From Paenibacillus lautus NBRC 15380 (GTDB taxonomy: Bacteria > Bacillota > Bacilli > Paenibacillales > Paenibacillaceae): 64,000 nt of DNA. Numbering within the stretch: position 1 is the first letter of the stretch; each line of letters starts with the position of its first letter. Under the pieces are notes generated by a model that did not search any database, had not been told where the DNA came from, and worked only from the letters and a program-made list of their open reading frames with translations. The stretch is from NCBI RefSeq assembly GCF_004000945.1, contig NZ_BIMF01000012.1, positions 62,001-126,000 on the forward strand, in the 5' to 3' direction. Positions 41,805-50,218 of the stretch are shown here, in pieces. The translations under genes were made by a program, and so were the position numbers.

Positions 41805-42239
41805 ATGATCAAAAGATTATTGTTAATTTCACTTGTTCTGGGAGTTCTCTCCGGCTGTTCCTTGGTGGACAGCGTGAACAATTCCTTGGATTATACGAAA
41901 GAAGCCACCACTTTTATAAATGAAACATCCCAATTTGCCGAGTCCATTCCGGAGCTTGCCCAACAGGCCGCCACGAATACAGATGCCAAGGAAACGCTGA
42001 CCCAAGAACTCGAAGCAATGAAAACCCGGATCTCGGAGTTTAATGGCATCGAAGCCCCTGCTTTTGCGCAGACCATCCATGAACAGCTGGTCGCTTTAAA
42101 CGACACGCTGCTGACCGACATCAACGGCTATATGGATCAAATCCAGAACGGAGTGACCGACTTCCAGAATTCCAACATCGTTCAAACCATCAATAAAATT
42201 AACGAAACGATGGATATGCTCCAAAATCTTCAGCCGTAA
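41805..42239 (+). CDS. DUF6376-like helical lipoprotein
   Basis: A 144-residue lipoprotein with AGGAGGATGAGAA before the ATG. The lipobox is LGVLSGCS (Cys at about 18). The mature part starts SLVDSVNNSLDYTKEATTFINETSQFAESIPELAQQA and continues as long amphipathic helices rich in Gln, Asn and Thr. This matches a family of small Bacillales lipoproteins of unknown function. It is followed by a strong hairpin and stands alone. Confidence 0.8.
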   Translation: MIKRLLLISLVLGVLSGCSLVDSVNNSLDYTKEATTFINETSQFAESIPELAQQAATNTDAKETLTQELEAMKTRISEFNGIEAPAFAQTIHEQLVALNDTLLTDINGYMDQIQNGVTDFQNSNIVQTINKINETMDMLQNLQP

Positions 42240-42262
42240 TCAGGCAAACCCTTGCCGACAAC

Positions 42263-42297
42263 ATAGCAGCCCTGCTCTTCATGAGCGGGGCTGCTAT
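42263..42297 (+). terminator. Rho-independent terminator
   Basis: A strong stem ATAGCAGCCCTGCTC/GAGCGGGGCTGCTAT (G-T pair tolerated) with a 5-nt loop is followed by a moderately T-rich tract. It lies between convergent genes. Confidence 0.75.
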
Positions 42298-42323
42298 GTT
42301 TGTCTTCGCTATGTATGTATTCC

Positions 42324-43433
42324 TCATTTAAAAAAGGATTCCAGGTTGGCGGTAAGCGTCTGCTTTACGACATATCGCGTTCCGTCTTCGCTAGGCGCCA
42401 TAATCCAGTATGTCCCTTGATAGCCCGCTTCATCCTTCGGGTCCCAAGCCACAATGAATTGCCATGCGTCGCCAAAGCGTTCATTATATTCTTCTCTATA
42501 ACTCGCGGCCATATTCTCCCGCGGGACCGATTCGATTGAAATATGCTGCACGCTTTCAAAAGACTTCATCCATTCCGTAAATTCCACCATGTCCCGGGCG
42601 TACTGACCTGAAAAGTACCCCTCACCTCCGCCCGACATCGCGTAAAAGGTTTCCGTATCCTCCGTCTGCGCTGCCTGATACAGCAGGGAAACGGTCTGCA
42701 CCGGGTTCCATACAGGCTTTTTCGCTTTCGCGGCAAGAAATGCCCTGTCTCCAGCTGTATGCTGGATCTCTATAGCGATAAGTTCTTCCATCGTCGCCTC
42801 TCTTCCAAGCTCGTAGGCTCCGGGGTAGATCGTGGATTGCTCCACAACTTTAAGTCCATCCGTGAACGCCGTCACAAACCACAGATTCTGATCGCCCTGA
42901 CTGAGCTCCTCCAGCACAATCTCGGCTTGGCTGCCGTACGTAAGAGATAACAACTGACGGCTTTCCCGATCCAGCCCCTCTCGATTAAAAAGCTTGAATC
43001 GTTCCGGTCTCACTTCACGCTTGCCGGCCTCTTCGAATAACACCTCCAGCTTGGCAGGGGACATACGGACGCTCGGAATGTCAGCATGACGGAAATACGT
43101 GGCGAAATCGTTAGCCTGAAGCGCCTCATACATGTCGAGAACCGCTTCAATCGGATTGTGGTTGGACTCCCCCTCCGACGGCTCCGATTCTTGCTTAGCC
43201 TGGTGATTGCTTTGATCTTCCGGCTGGAATGCCGTACGCAAACTTTCCGTTGCTGCTGCCGGCATTTCCGATTGATTCCCGGCTTCTCCTGCACTCGGCG
43301 CGGCGGCAGTCGATCTATTTTGCTGTATGGATCCCGGCACCTCCTTCGTGCATGCGACCATTAGCATAATCGTCATGACAGTCAGAACCAGGATCTGTCC
43401 GGATCGCTGATACGGCTGCTTCCTCGTCTTCAT
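42324..43433 (-). CDS. Lipoprotein of unknown function
   Basis: A 369-residue lipoprotein. ATG at 43433 follows GGGGGTG and gives a good signal peptide with lipobox LMVACTK. A Ser/Glu/Gln-rich, probably disordered spacer (about 30-95) precedes two globular segments. The first, IEAVLDMYEALQANDFATYFRHADIPSVRMSPAKLEVLFEEAGKRE, and a second, VQTVSLLYQAAQTEDTETFYAMSGGGEGYFSGQYARDMVEFTEWMKSF, look like two copies of an NTF2-like or DUF4878-type fold. No enzyme motif is visible. It stands alone on the minus strand. Confidence 0.7.
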   Translation of the reverse strand: MKTRKQPYQRSGQILVLTVMTIMLMVACTKEVPGSIQQNRSTAAAPSAGEAGNQSEMPAAATESLRTAFQPEDQSNHQAKQESEPSEGESNHNPIEAVLDMYEALQANDFATYFRHADIPSVRMSPAKLEVLFEEAGKREVRPERFKLFNREGLDRESRQLLSLTYGSQAEIVLEELSQGDQNLWFVTAFTDGLKVVEQSTIYPGAYELGREATMEELIAIEIQHTAGDRAFLAAKAKKPVWNPVQTVSLLYQAAQTEDTETFYAMSGGGEGYFSGQYARDMVEFTEWMKSFESVQHISIESVPRENMAASYREEYNERFGDAWQFIVAWDPKDEAGYQGTYWIMAPSEDGTRYVVKQTLTANLESFFK

Positions 43434-43544
43434 TTCGTTCACCCCCATATAACGAGTACAAATGTATTTTAGGATTGGCGCTGCACCGATCTCTTTATAT
43501 TCATCATCGTCATAATAGAGAGGAATGTTTATCATTGCGGATGA

Positions 43545-43584
43545 AAAAAGCTCCCGCCAGATCTAAAGACCTGTTGCGGGAGCT
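43545..43584 (-). terminator. Rho-independent terminator
   Basis: A perfect 9-bp stem AGCTCCCGC/GCGGGAGCT is followed on the minus strand by T6. It closes the nitroreductase/DoxX operon. Confidence 0.85.
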
Positions 43585-43601
43585 CCTTCTCATATCATGC
43601 A

Positions 43602-44231
43602 TTAATTAAATTGATTATAGCTTACAAATTCCAATACTGGCTTGCGATAGCCCCGGGGACGAGGCTTTCTTACATCCTCCTTGCCGATCGCGATCAGCAT
43701 GGCGGGCACATAAGAGTCCGGAATGCTCAGATCCTTCTGCAGGACCTCGGGATCAAATCCGATCATCGGGCAGGTATCCCATCCCTTGTCCTTGGCCACC
43801 ATCATCATTAACATGGCGGATAGACTGGCATTCCGGATGGCTTCATCCCTCATAAAGGATTCTCCACCTGCTTCATAAAAGTTCTTCACTGATTCAACCG
43901 TCATGTCATATTCGAGCTTGTCGATCACGCCTAAATTCAGAAAGCCCTCATTCATTCTCCCGATATCCTGGTAGGCCTGCTTATTCCCCAGCACCACGAT
44001 GACGGCCGACGCGGTGAGTATCTTATGCTGCTTGTTGGCGGCTTCGTAAACCTTGTGCTTGATATCGGGATCCTTCACTACAACATAGTGCGTATGCTGC
44101 AAATTAAAAGCCGAAGGAGCATATTTAACTTCATTAAATATATCATTCAAATCCTGATCCGGGATTTCAATCCCTTCCATAAACAGATTAGCCGATCTCC
44201 GGCTCTTAATTAATGTTGTCAGATCACTCAT
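43602..44231 (-). CDS. Nitroreductase-family protein (MhqN-like)
   Basis: A 209-residue FMN oxidoreductase. It opens with TLIKSRRSANLFMEGIEIPDQDLNDIFNEVKYAPSAFNLQHTHYVVVKD, the flavin-site pattern of the MhqN/YfkO-like subgroup, and later has ASLSAMLMMMVAKDKGWDTCPMIGFDPE. In B. subtilis MhqN belongs to the quinone-stress mhq operon together with a DoxX-family protein. Here a DoxX gene lies 22 bp upstream, on the same strand. A role in reducing quinone-like or nitro electrophiles is inferred from this context. Confidence 0.88.
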   Translation of the reverse strand: MSDLTTLIKSRRSANLFMEGIEIPDQDLNDIFNEVKYAPSAFNLQHTHYVVVKDPDIKHKVYEAANKQHKILTASAVIVVLGNKQAYQDIGRMNEGFLNLGVIDKLEYDMTVESVKNFYEAGGESFMRDEAIRNASLSAMLMMMVAKDKGWDTCPMIGFDPEVLQKDLSIPDSYVPAMLIAIGKEDVRKPRPRGYRKPVLEFVSYNQFN

Positions 44232-44253
44232 ATCTGCACGCCCCCATCATCGA

Positions 44254-44658
44254 TTAGTTAGAGATTACCGCATCCAGTGAATACGCGCCTGCACCCGTGA
44301 GTGCCAGTGCAACGGCCACTGCGATCAACAGCAAATTATACTCGTATCCATTCGCTGTGGACCAATACCCGTTCCGGCCATGCACCTTCACGATGGCGCC
44401 CAGCATCGTCAGCGTGATCAACGCGGCGCCGAGCACCGTGAGAAATCCGGCCGCCAGCAGCAGCCCGCCAACCAGCTCCATCAAACCTGACAACACCGCG
44501 ATCGCGACCCCAGGCTTAATGCCAACCGATTCCATCCAGCCGCCCGTGCCTTTCGGCCCGTAACCACCAAACCATCCAAACAGCTTCTGTGCGCCGTGCG
44601 CCATGAACGACAACCCAACCACCAAACGAAGTATCAACAATCCAATATCTATAGCCAT
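44254..44658 (-). CDS. DoxX-family membrane oxidoreductase component (MhqP/CatD-like)
   Basis: A 134-residue protein with four hydrophobic helices. ATG at 44658 follows GGAGGCG; an open stretch to 44685 has no better site. Typical DoxX patterns are LLILRLVVGLSFMAHGAQKLFGWFGGYGPKGTGGWMESVG and ALITLTMLGAIVKVHGRNGYW. In Bacillus, MhqP and CatD of this family accompany quinone-detoxifying enzymes and are controlled by MarR-type thiol or quinone sensors. It is the first gene of a two-gene operon, and palindromic sites lie upstream. Confidence 0.9.
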   Translation of the reverse strand: MAIDIGLLILRLVVGLSFMAHGAQKLFGWFGGYGPKGTGGWMESVGIKPGVAIAVLSGLMELVGGLLLAAGFLTVLGAALITLTMLGAIVKVHGRNGYWSTANGYEYNLLLIAVAVALALTGAGAYSLDAVISN

Positions 44659-44717
44659 TTTGTACGCCTCCATATTCATGTTCATTATTTATAGAAATTC
44701 ATCGACCCTGTTCATTA

Positions 44718-44737
44718 ATATCTTTATATAAAGATAT
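44718..44737 (-). promoter_or_regulatory. 20-bp perfect palindrome upstream of the DoxX/nitroreductase operon
   Basis: ATATCTTTATATAAAGATAT, 60 bp from the DoxX start. The half-site AAGATATAT recurs in the second site at 44837. It fits a MarR-type (MhqR-like) operator. Confidence 0.6.
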
Positions 44738-44836
44738 ATAGGTGTAGAATGATTAACCCGCTTTACTTCGCTAACGTTTATGCACTTTATACTTACTCCT
44801 TTCAATCGACTAACTTTTATATAGTCGCTTAACTTA

Positions 44837-44848
44837 ATATCAAGATAT
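44837..44848 (-). promoter_or_regulatory. Second ATATC/GATAT operator-like site
   Basis: ATATC-AA-GATAT shares the AAGATATAT half-site with 44718-44737. The gap 44659-44892 otherwise shows only a CGACTA/TAGTCG inverted repeat and no convincing gene. Confidence 0.4.
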
Positions 44849-44892
44849 ATGAAATACATCCTCCTGTCAACCGTTATTTTAAACGCCAATAC

Positions 44893-44921
44893 AAAAAGCG
44901 TGCAGACGGTAGTCTGCACGC
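44893..44921 (-). terminator. Rho-independent terminator
   Basis: A perfect 10-bp stem GCGTGCAGAC/GTCTGCACGC with a GGTA-type loop is followed by T5 on the minus strand. It ends the GH43 transcript. Confidence 0.9.
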
Positions 44922-44946
44922 ATAACTCATGATTCATCGTGTAAAG

Positions 44947-47352
44947 TCATTCGGCCAGTTTCTTGATTTCATTGTCGGTCAGCGCCTTGTTATACATCCG
45001 CACCTCATCCAAGCTCCCGTTAAAATATGGGTCGGCCGCAAAGCGGCTTTTACCTAAATAAGCTTCCGTTGTCAGCAGTTCATTCGGATTCAGCTTCATA
45101 TGATCTCCGGCGGCCACGACTTGACCGTTCACGTACAATTTGCCCGTATCCCCCTGAAGGGTCACGGCTACATGCGTCCATGCATTCACCGGAAGCGGCG
45201 CGTTGCTAAGGAGGCTCTGGTCTCCGCCATTATCGTGAATCGTAAACTGGAGGACGCCGGCGTGCTGGGATGGCGTCAGGAACATATGCCTGGCGAGCCC
45301 GCTGCCGGCATCCAGTACTCGCTGCCATGGTGCTCCACCCTTCCAATATACCCAAGCAGCAAAGGTAAAGTCCTCTGTATCCGTAACCCGATTCGGCAGT
45401 TCAATATAGCCGTCCGAGCCGTTAAAGTCCATTCCGCCTCCCTGCCAGCTCTTCTCATTCCACTGGACTCCACCAAGAACCTTCCCATGAAATCCGTTAT
45501 CCGAGGTGTCGAACACCGTGCCTTCTTTATCCTCGCTGAACGGATAGTTCAGCAGCACTGGCCCTGCCGACTGCTGCAGCACGGTCACGTCAAAGGTTTT
45601 GGAAGTTTTCGCTTTGCCTTTCGTAATCTGGGCGATCAGCGTAACCTTCGCGTCCCCCGCCCCGGCCGCAGGACGATTCAGCTTACCCTCCGTCGATATG
45701 ACCTCGGGATGAGAGGAGGTCCAGCGAATGACGGCACCGCCGGAAGCTTCGGACGGCAAAGCCAGATCGTAGAAAATTCCGCTCACATCCCCGAGGGACA
45801 GGTCCTTCTTCACGGCATCCACGAGTTCCCTGTCGCTGCGATCAAGCTGACGCGCACCCCACACCGCTGTACCGTCCGCCGAAAGGGCTGTAAAGGTCAT
45901 CACCTGCCGCTTCGCCTCCGGGTCCCACTGCAGAGTCAGTACGCCTTTATAACTCTTCCCATCCAGATTAAGCGTTACATCCCGCTTTCCGCTGATCTTC
46001 CATGTCCCGGATGCCCCACCCGTCACTTTACCGTTCTTATGAAGCTCAATCGGCACCGATTCTTTCATGGCGGATGATATATCTTTACCGTGTTGAATCA
46101 GCTTGTAGTCTCCAGCCGCATCATTCGGCGTAATTTTCTTGGATTCCTTGGCCTCCTCGCCCGCATAGCGGTATGGAGCCGATACCGGCCAGCCGTCCTG
46201 GTTCATATACAATTCATGCACCCGGATTTCATGCTCTTCTCCCCGCTGCGGGAAGCGGCTGTGAAAGATAAGAAATGTTCTTCCGCTCTGCTCATCATAA
46301 TAGACGGAGTTATGGCCCGGCGATACGGCCCCGGTGCCGATCCCCGTTCCCGGATCACCGATCATACGCTTAAACAAATAGTTCCCCATCAGCTTTACGC
46401 CATACGGCTCAATCGACCGGTCATCAAAAAGCGGAAGGGCCGGATCGGCCTTCACCTCTGTCATATCGTTGCCCTCCGCATCGTAGAAAGGACCATCCGG
46501 ATTTTTGGAGCGGACGACCCGCATATTGTAGCCGCCAACTGCATCCAATCCTCCGTAGGACAGATACAGGTAATAATAGTCCGTGGCCGGGTTATACAGC
46601 ATGTAAGGCCCTTCGATCCGGCTGTGATTCCCCCCCAGCAGCTTCTTGCCGTATCCTTGCCCAGGCAGCGGTTTTCCGGTCTTGGGATCCATCTCCATAA
46701 TGAAAATGCCGCCGGAATAGGAGCCGTATACCATCCACAGCTTGCCGTTCTTATCAAAGAACACATCCGGATCGACGACATTCGGGTGCTTCGTTGCATC
46801 ATAGATGGTTCCATCTTCACTGATCTCGTCCCACATGCCGGATTTCAGAATGATGCCGGTATCCTTATACGGGCCTTCGATCTGATCGGCAACGGCGATC
46901 CCCATGGCGGATCGAGGGGAATCCCCTTTGCAGGCGTTATAGTACATATAGAATTTACCATCTGCCAGCTGAATCACGTCGGCCGCCCACAACGTATCGC
47001 TTTGCGCCCATTCCAGCGTTTCTTTCAGCTCTTCCGTTACGTTCGGAATCAGTGGATTGCCGGTTGCGACTCCGGACGCGACCATATCCCAGCTCATCAG
47101 GCCCTTCGATTTGGCCGCAGCCAGATGGGAACCGAACACATAGTATGTATCTCCTGTTTTGATTACGGACGGATCGTGCACGGAAGCCTCCCGGAATACC
47201 GGTGCCTTCTCCCCCTTCTTCAGCGGGGCTGCCTCCGCGTAAACGTCCGGACCGCTTGATGCGGGCCCTTGGCCTGCAGTGCCTAAGCCCCCAGCCATTA
47301 AAACTGCGGCTATCCCTGCCGCAGCTGTCTTACGCAGCATGCTCTTGTTCAT
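44947..47352 (-). CDS. Secreted GH43 arabinanase-like enzyme with LamG domain
   Basis: An 801-residue exported glycosidase. The signal peptide spans about 1-40. The five-bladed propeller (about 55-390) holds the GH43 residues: base Asp60 in SVHDPSVI, pKa modulator Asp194 in PNVVDPDVFF and acid Glu247 in SRIEGPYM. The layout matches endo-1,5-alpha-L-arabinanases (AbnA/AbnB type). The C-terminal extension of such arabinanases is followed by an Ig-like module (about 515-600, IRWTSSHPEVISTEGKLNRPAAG) and a LamG-like lectin domain (about 605-800, FNGSDGYIELPNRVTDTEDFTFAAWVYWKGG). It would trim pectic arabinan outside the cell. A cre-like site precedes it. Confidence 0.92.
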   Translation of the reverse strand: MNKSMLRKTAAAGIAAVLMAGGLGTAGQGPASSGPDVYAEAAPLKKGEKAPVFREASVHDPSVIKTGDTYYVFGSHLAAAKSKGLMSWDMVASGVATGNPLIPNVTEELKETLEWAQSDTLWAADVIQLADGKFYMYYNACKGDSPRSAMGIAVADQIEGPYKDTGIILKSGMWDEISEDGTIYDATKHPNVVDPDVFFDKNGKLWMVYGSYSGGIFIMEMDPKTGKPLPGQGYGKKLLGGNHSRIEGPYMLYNPATDYYYLYLSYGGLDAVGGYNMRVVRSKNPDGPFYDAEGNDMTEVKADPALPLFDDRSIEPYGVKLMGNYLFKRMIGDPGTGIGTGAVSPGHNSVYYDEQSGRTFLIFHSRFPQRGEEHEIRVHELYMNQDGWPVSAPYRYAGEEAKESKKITPNDAAGDYKLIQHGKDISSAMKESVPIELHKNGKVTGGASGTWKISGKRDVTLNLDGKSYKGVLTLQWDPEAKRQVMTFTALSADGTAVWGARQLDRSDRELVDAVKKDLSLGDVSGIFYDLALPSEASGGAVIRWTSSHPEVISTEGKLNRPAAGAGDAKVTLIAQITKGKAKTSKTFDVTVLQQSAGPVLLNYPFSEDKEGTVFDTSDNGFHGKVLGGVQWNEKSWQGGGMDFNGSDGYIELPNRVTDTEDFTFAAWVYWKGGAPWQRVLDAGSGLARHMFLTPSQHAGVLQFTIHDNGGDQSLLSNAPLPVNAWTHVAVTLQGDTGKLYVNGQVVAAGDHMKLNPNELLTTEAYLGKSRFAADPYFNGSLDEVRMYNKALTDNEIKKLAE

Positions 47353-47380
47353 ACGATTCTCCCTTCGATTCGCTCTTTTT

Positions 47381-47394
47381 TGTAAACCCTTTCA
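47381..47394. promoter_or_regulatory. Cre-like (CcpA) site
   Basis: TGTAAACCCTTTCA matches TGWAANCGNTNWCA except for one core base. It lies about 30 bp upstream of the GH43 start, where CcpA would repress. The rest of the AT-rich 47395-47557 stretch shows no gene. Confidence 0.45.
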
Positions 47395-47557
47395 TAAATA
47401 AAAAACAAGATGTCAATTACGATAAAACCTCTGGTTATTTAATTTATAATAATATAAAATGTTTTATATTTGATAAGATATTAACACTGCTCAACATAAA
47501 ATATCAATGCGAATTCTTATCATTTTTTGCTATAAATCAATTATTGGTAGGAAAGTC

Positions 47558-47592
47558 CTAAAAACCCCCGATCCAATACGGATCGAGGGTTT
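47558..47592 (-). terminator. Rho-independent terminator
   Basis: A stem AAACCCCCGATCC/GGATCGAGGGTTT with a 5-nt loop is followed by a T-rich tract on the minus strand. It closes the GH8 gene. Confidence 0.85.
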
Positions 47593-47628
47593 ATTTTATA
47601 TTTACATGAAGTTAAACAGCATAATGTT

Positions 47629-48855
47629 TTAATATGTCCACCAGTTACCCGACATGACGATCATCGAGAACAGCTTAATGCTTTCCTCATAATATCCCTC
47701 TGCAGATGCGTTCGCCGTGTAATTCCATACCGAATTCAGCCAGCTCTGGTGGCTGGACGAAGTCATCGCACTTACGCCAAAAGGAGCATAGAACGCCCCA
47801 CTGTTATATGTCACCAGCACGGTGCCGTTCAGGTTATACCCTGCCTTGACGTTGGCTGGATTACTGCTTGTGGCTGATTTAATGAATGTGTTCATCTTGT
47901 TCAATTGATTCAGCGCGCGCGTATCGCCGGTCATCAGATAGTCCGTCGTAATCCGCCAAGGAGTCCGGGACGAATTGTAATAGTATTTTCCATCATTCGC
48001 CCCTTCCAGGAATCCCCCTTCCGCAGGCTGATAATTGCTGCCCGACATGACGACAAAATCCGGAAGCAAGCCGGTATTGGAGCTGTAGCCGTTATAAATG
48101 GAGTTGATGATGGTATAGGTTTTGTTAATGACGTTATCCCAACGGGCATCGCTGGTAGCCGCACGGAATGCCTTCATATGGTTCAGCATGAAATCCGATG
48201 GCCGCGTGGCGGTGTCGAAAATGCCGCTGGTTGCCCAATCGCCTAGTCGCAGTGTCCACTGCGACTGATTCACGTCATTGCTCATGATCGCATTGATCAT
48301 ATCCTTAGCTGCCTGGAGGTAATTAATCGATCCGCTGCTTCCCCACTGCTTGTCCGCCAGCAGGAGTGCGTAAGCAATGTCCATATCGCCGTCCGTTGCC
48401 GAATTGGCTCCCCCTATATTCTGAAAGCTGCTGTTCTGCTTCCAAGCCATCAGATACGGATTGTTATTACTCGGATGCGCCTTGTAATAGCGATAAAGTC
48501 CGTCGAAATACGACTGGGAATTACTGTCGTATCCCGCCATCAGAACGGTGAAGAGCATCCCGTAGCCATGAGCCTCGGACACCGTCTCGCCCGCCGAATT
48601 GTATTTTACGTAATATTGCCCTGTCGCTGCAGGCTTCAAGAAAGACCCTTTCCAGCTGTTCCATTTGCTCTTGACCGCATTGTCCATCGCGGACTGAGTC
48701 ACATTGTTTGGTTTAATCGAACCGCTCGTATACGACGTATGTTGGGGAAACGGCTTGTTGGCCGCCAGAGACAATCCGGCTGGCAAGATCAGTAGAACAG
48801 CACAGAACAACACAGCCGACTTACGGATGATCGAATTTCGGAATACTTTCATCAC
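47629..48855 (-). CDS. Secreted GH8 endoglucanase/chitosanase
   Basis: A 408-residue exported enzyme. The signal peptide covers about 1-31 (VLFCAVLLILPAGLSLAA). The GH8 (alpha/alpha)6 barrel is evident: general acid Glu94 in VSEAHGYGM and the family signature ATDGDMDIAYALLLADKQW with Asp155 and Asp157. The length and the ending (EGYYEESIKLFSMIVMSGNWW) match Bacillus/Paenibacillus glucanase-chitosanases. It hydrolyses beta-1,4-glucan, lichenan or chitosan; the balance between these cannot be read from the sequence. It has its own terminator and is not cotranscribed with the GH43 gene. Confidence 0.94.
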   Translation of the reverse strand: MMKVFRNSIIRKSAVLFCAVLLILPAGLSLAANKPFPQHTSYTSGSIKPNNVTQSAMDNAVKSKWNSWKGSFLKPAATGQYYVKYNSAGETVSEAHGYGMLFTVLMAGYDSNSQSYFDGLYRYYKAHPSNNNPYLMAWKQNSSFQNIGGANSATDGDMDIAYALLLADKQWGSSGSINYLQAAKDMINAIMSNDVNQSQWTLRLGDWATSGIFDTATRPSDFMLNHMKAFRAATSDARWDNVINKTYTIINSIYNGYSSNTGLLPDFVVMSGSNYQPAEGGFLEGANDGKYYYNSSRTPWRITTDYLMTGDTRALNQLNKMNTFIKSATSSNPANVKAGYNLNGTVLVTYNSGAFYAPFGVSAMTSSSHQSWLNSVWNYTANASAEGYYEESIKLFSMIVMSGNWWTY

Positions 48856-48907
48856 GCTTCGCTCCTTTGTTTTTCGAATTGGAAAGCCATTACCACTACA
48901 GTCTGGT

Positions 48908-48917
48908 AAACCGGTTT
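48908..48917. promoter_or_regulatory. LacI-type operator-like palindrome
   Basis: AAACCGGTTT, a perfect palindrome with the central CG typical of LacI-family operators, lies 53 bp upstream of the GH8 start. The gap 48918-49102 is AT-rich without a gene. Confidence 0.3.
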
Positions 48918-49102
48918 CGAATAAACCACCACCCTTCCAATGATCGATGGAAACGAGGGAACTGCTGCTTGTATGTATGAATAGATAGATATGTAACTGT
49001 CTCCATATAAAATGAGATATTATCCATATCTACTACGAGTATAATAGAATTGTATATTATTGTAAATTATTAGTTTCGCAGGCAGGATTCGTCTACAAGC
49101 AA

Positions 49103-49148
49103 AATAGCCGCCTTTCCGCTAGCAGTATTCACTGCCCGGAAAGACGGC
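49103..49148 (-). terminator. Rho-independent terminator
   Basis: A 12-bp stem GCCGCCTTTCCG/CGGAAAGACGGC (one mismatch) is followed by a T-rich tract on the minus strand. It closes the second uptake cluster. Confidence 0.8.
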
Positions 49149-49171
49149 AATCACTATTTCGCTTGGCCAAT

Positions 49172-50197
49172 CTAGTCGGCCCCCGCACCCACCGCCTCCG
49201 AATCGTATCTAAATATCGTCCCCAGCGTCGTTGATCCGGGGCCATACCGCTCATAAGCCTTGCCCGCTTCATCCACGGGGACCACATGCGAGATCAGCGG
49301 TTTGACCGAGATTCTCCCCTCAGCCAATAAACGGATATATTCCGCGATGTTGCGGCCTTCCGTCCAGCGCACAAAGCCGATCGGGTAATCCGTGTTGCGG
49401 AGTTCATAGCTTGCGTCGTACCGCCCCGGACCGCCGGCCCGCGATATGAGCACCTGCGCTTCCTTGCCAAACATCCGGTCCCGCGCGTACGTCATGGATA
49501 AATCGCCAACGATGACGATTTTCCCCTTATCCCGAATCCATGTCATCGACGCGTTGATGAGCTCTTCCCCGGGACCGCTTGCGCACAGGATGACGCTGTC
49601 GGCTCCATGCCCGCCCGTCATGATGCCAATCTGCTCCTCAAGCCGTTCCTGATTGTCATAGGCATAAGGAATATGCCGCTTCAATCCCTGAACCCGCTCC
49701 GGATTCAGATCAAATCCCGCAACGGGGCAAGCCGCCGCGTGAGCGATCTGGGCAATCATCTGGCCCAGGATGCCAAGCCCGACCACCACGGCCGATTCGC
49801 CGAAGCGCAGATCCGCAACCCGCAGGGCATGGATCGCAATCGCTCCCAGTCCCGCAAACGCGGCTTCCTGCGGGTCTACTCCATCCGGAACGATCGCCGT
49901 CAGGTTCGAAGGCACGGTAAGCCACTGGGCATGGCGCACGTAAGGTGCTCCATAGCAGGCCACCCGTTGACCGACGGCAAGTCCCTTCACGCCTTCTCCC
50001 AAGTCTTCGACGATCCCCACGGCGCTGTAACCCATAATGACTTTTTGATCCGAAGCCCTTCGTATAAAGATCATTTCCGTGCCCGGGCTGACCGCCGAGT
50101 ATTCGGTACGAATCAGCACATGACCTGCCGGCAATTCGGCCGGCTTCTCAATTTGATCAACGATCACTTTTCCATGAATCGTGGCAACAGCCTTCAA
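49172..50197 (-). CDS. Zinc-type medium-chain dehydrogenase (MDR)
   Basis: A 341-residue oxidoreductase starting at TTG 50197 after AGGAGGG. The GroES-like domain is followed by a Rossmann fold with the motif VVVGLGILGQMIAQIA. The usual catalytic Cys of the first domain is replaced (YSAVSPGTEMIFI), as in a subgroup of sugar-associated MDR enzymes. So classical zinc-alcohol chemistry is doubtful. It lies 22 bp after the AraC-type sensor gene at the end of the uptake cluster. It probably oxidises or reduces the imported sugar or polyol; the substrate is unknown. Confidence 0.85.
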   Translation of the reverse strand: MKAVATIHGKVIVDQIEKPAELPAGHVLIRTEYSAVSPGTEMIFIRRASDQKVIMGYSAVGIVEDLGEGVKGLAVGQRVACYGAPYVRHAQWLTVPSNLTAIVPDGVDPQEAAFAGLGAIAIHALRVADLRFGESAVVVGLGILGQMIAQIAHAAACPVAGFDLNPERVQGLKRHIPYAYDNQERLEEQIGIMTGGHGADSVILCASGPGEELINASMTWIRDKGKIVIVGDLSMTYARDRMFGKEAQVLISRAGGPGRYDASYELRNTDYPIGFVRWTEGRNIAEYIRLLAEGRISVKPLISHVVPVDEAGKAYERYGPGSTTLGTIFRYDSEAVGAGAD

Positions 50198-50218
50198 TAT
50201 GAACCCTCCTGCTCCACC

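Noticed and set aside
44689..44937. 82-residue minus-strand frame upstream of the DoxX gene
   Set aside because: It spans the palindromic operators and the GH43 terminator, lacks a start signal and has random AT-rich composition.
45100..47259. Two long open frames on the plus strand, opposite the GH43 gene
   Set aside because: They lack ribosome-binding sites and show His/Ile/Arg-rich composition without domains, as expected of antisense shadows of a real GC-rich gene with GH43 motifs.
49015..49031. AGATAT/ATATCT inverted repeat upstream of the GH8 gene
   Set aside because: Such short AT-rich symmetry is expected by chance in this AT-rich gap and lies far from the gene.
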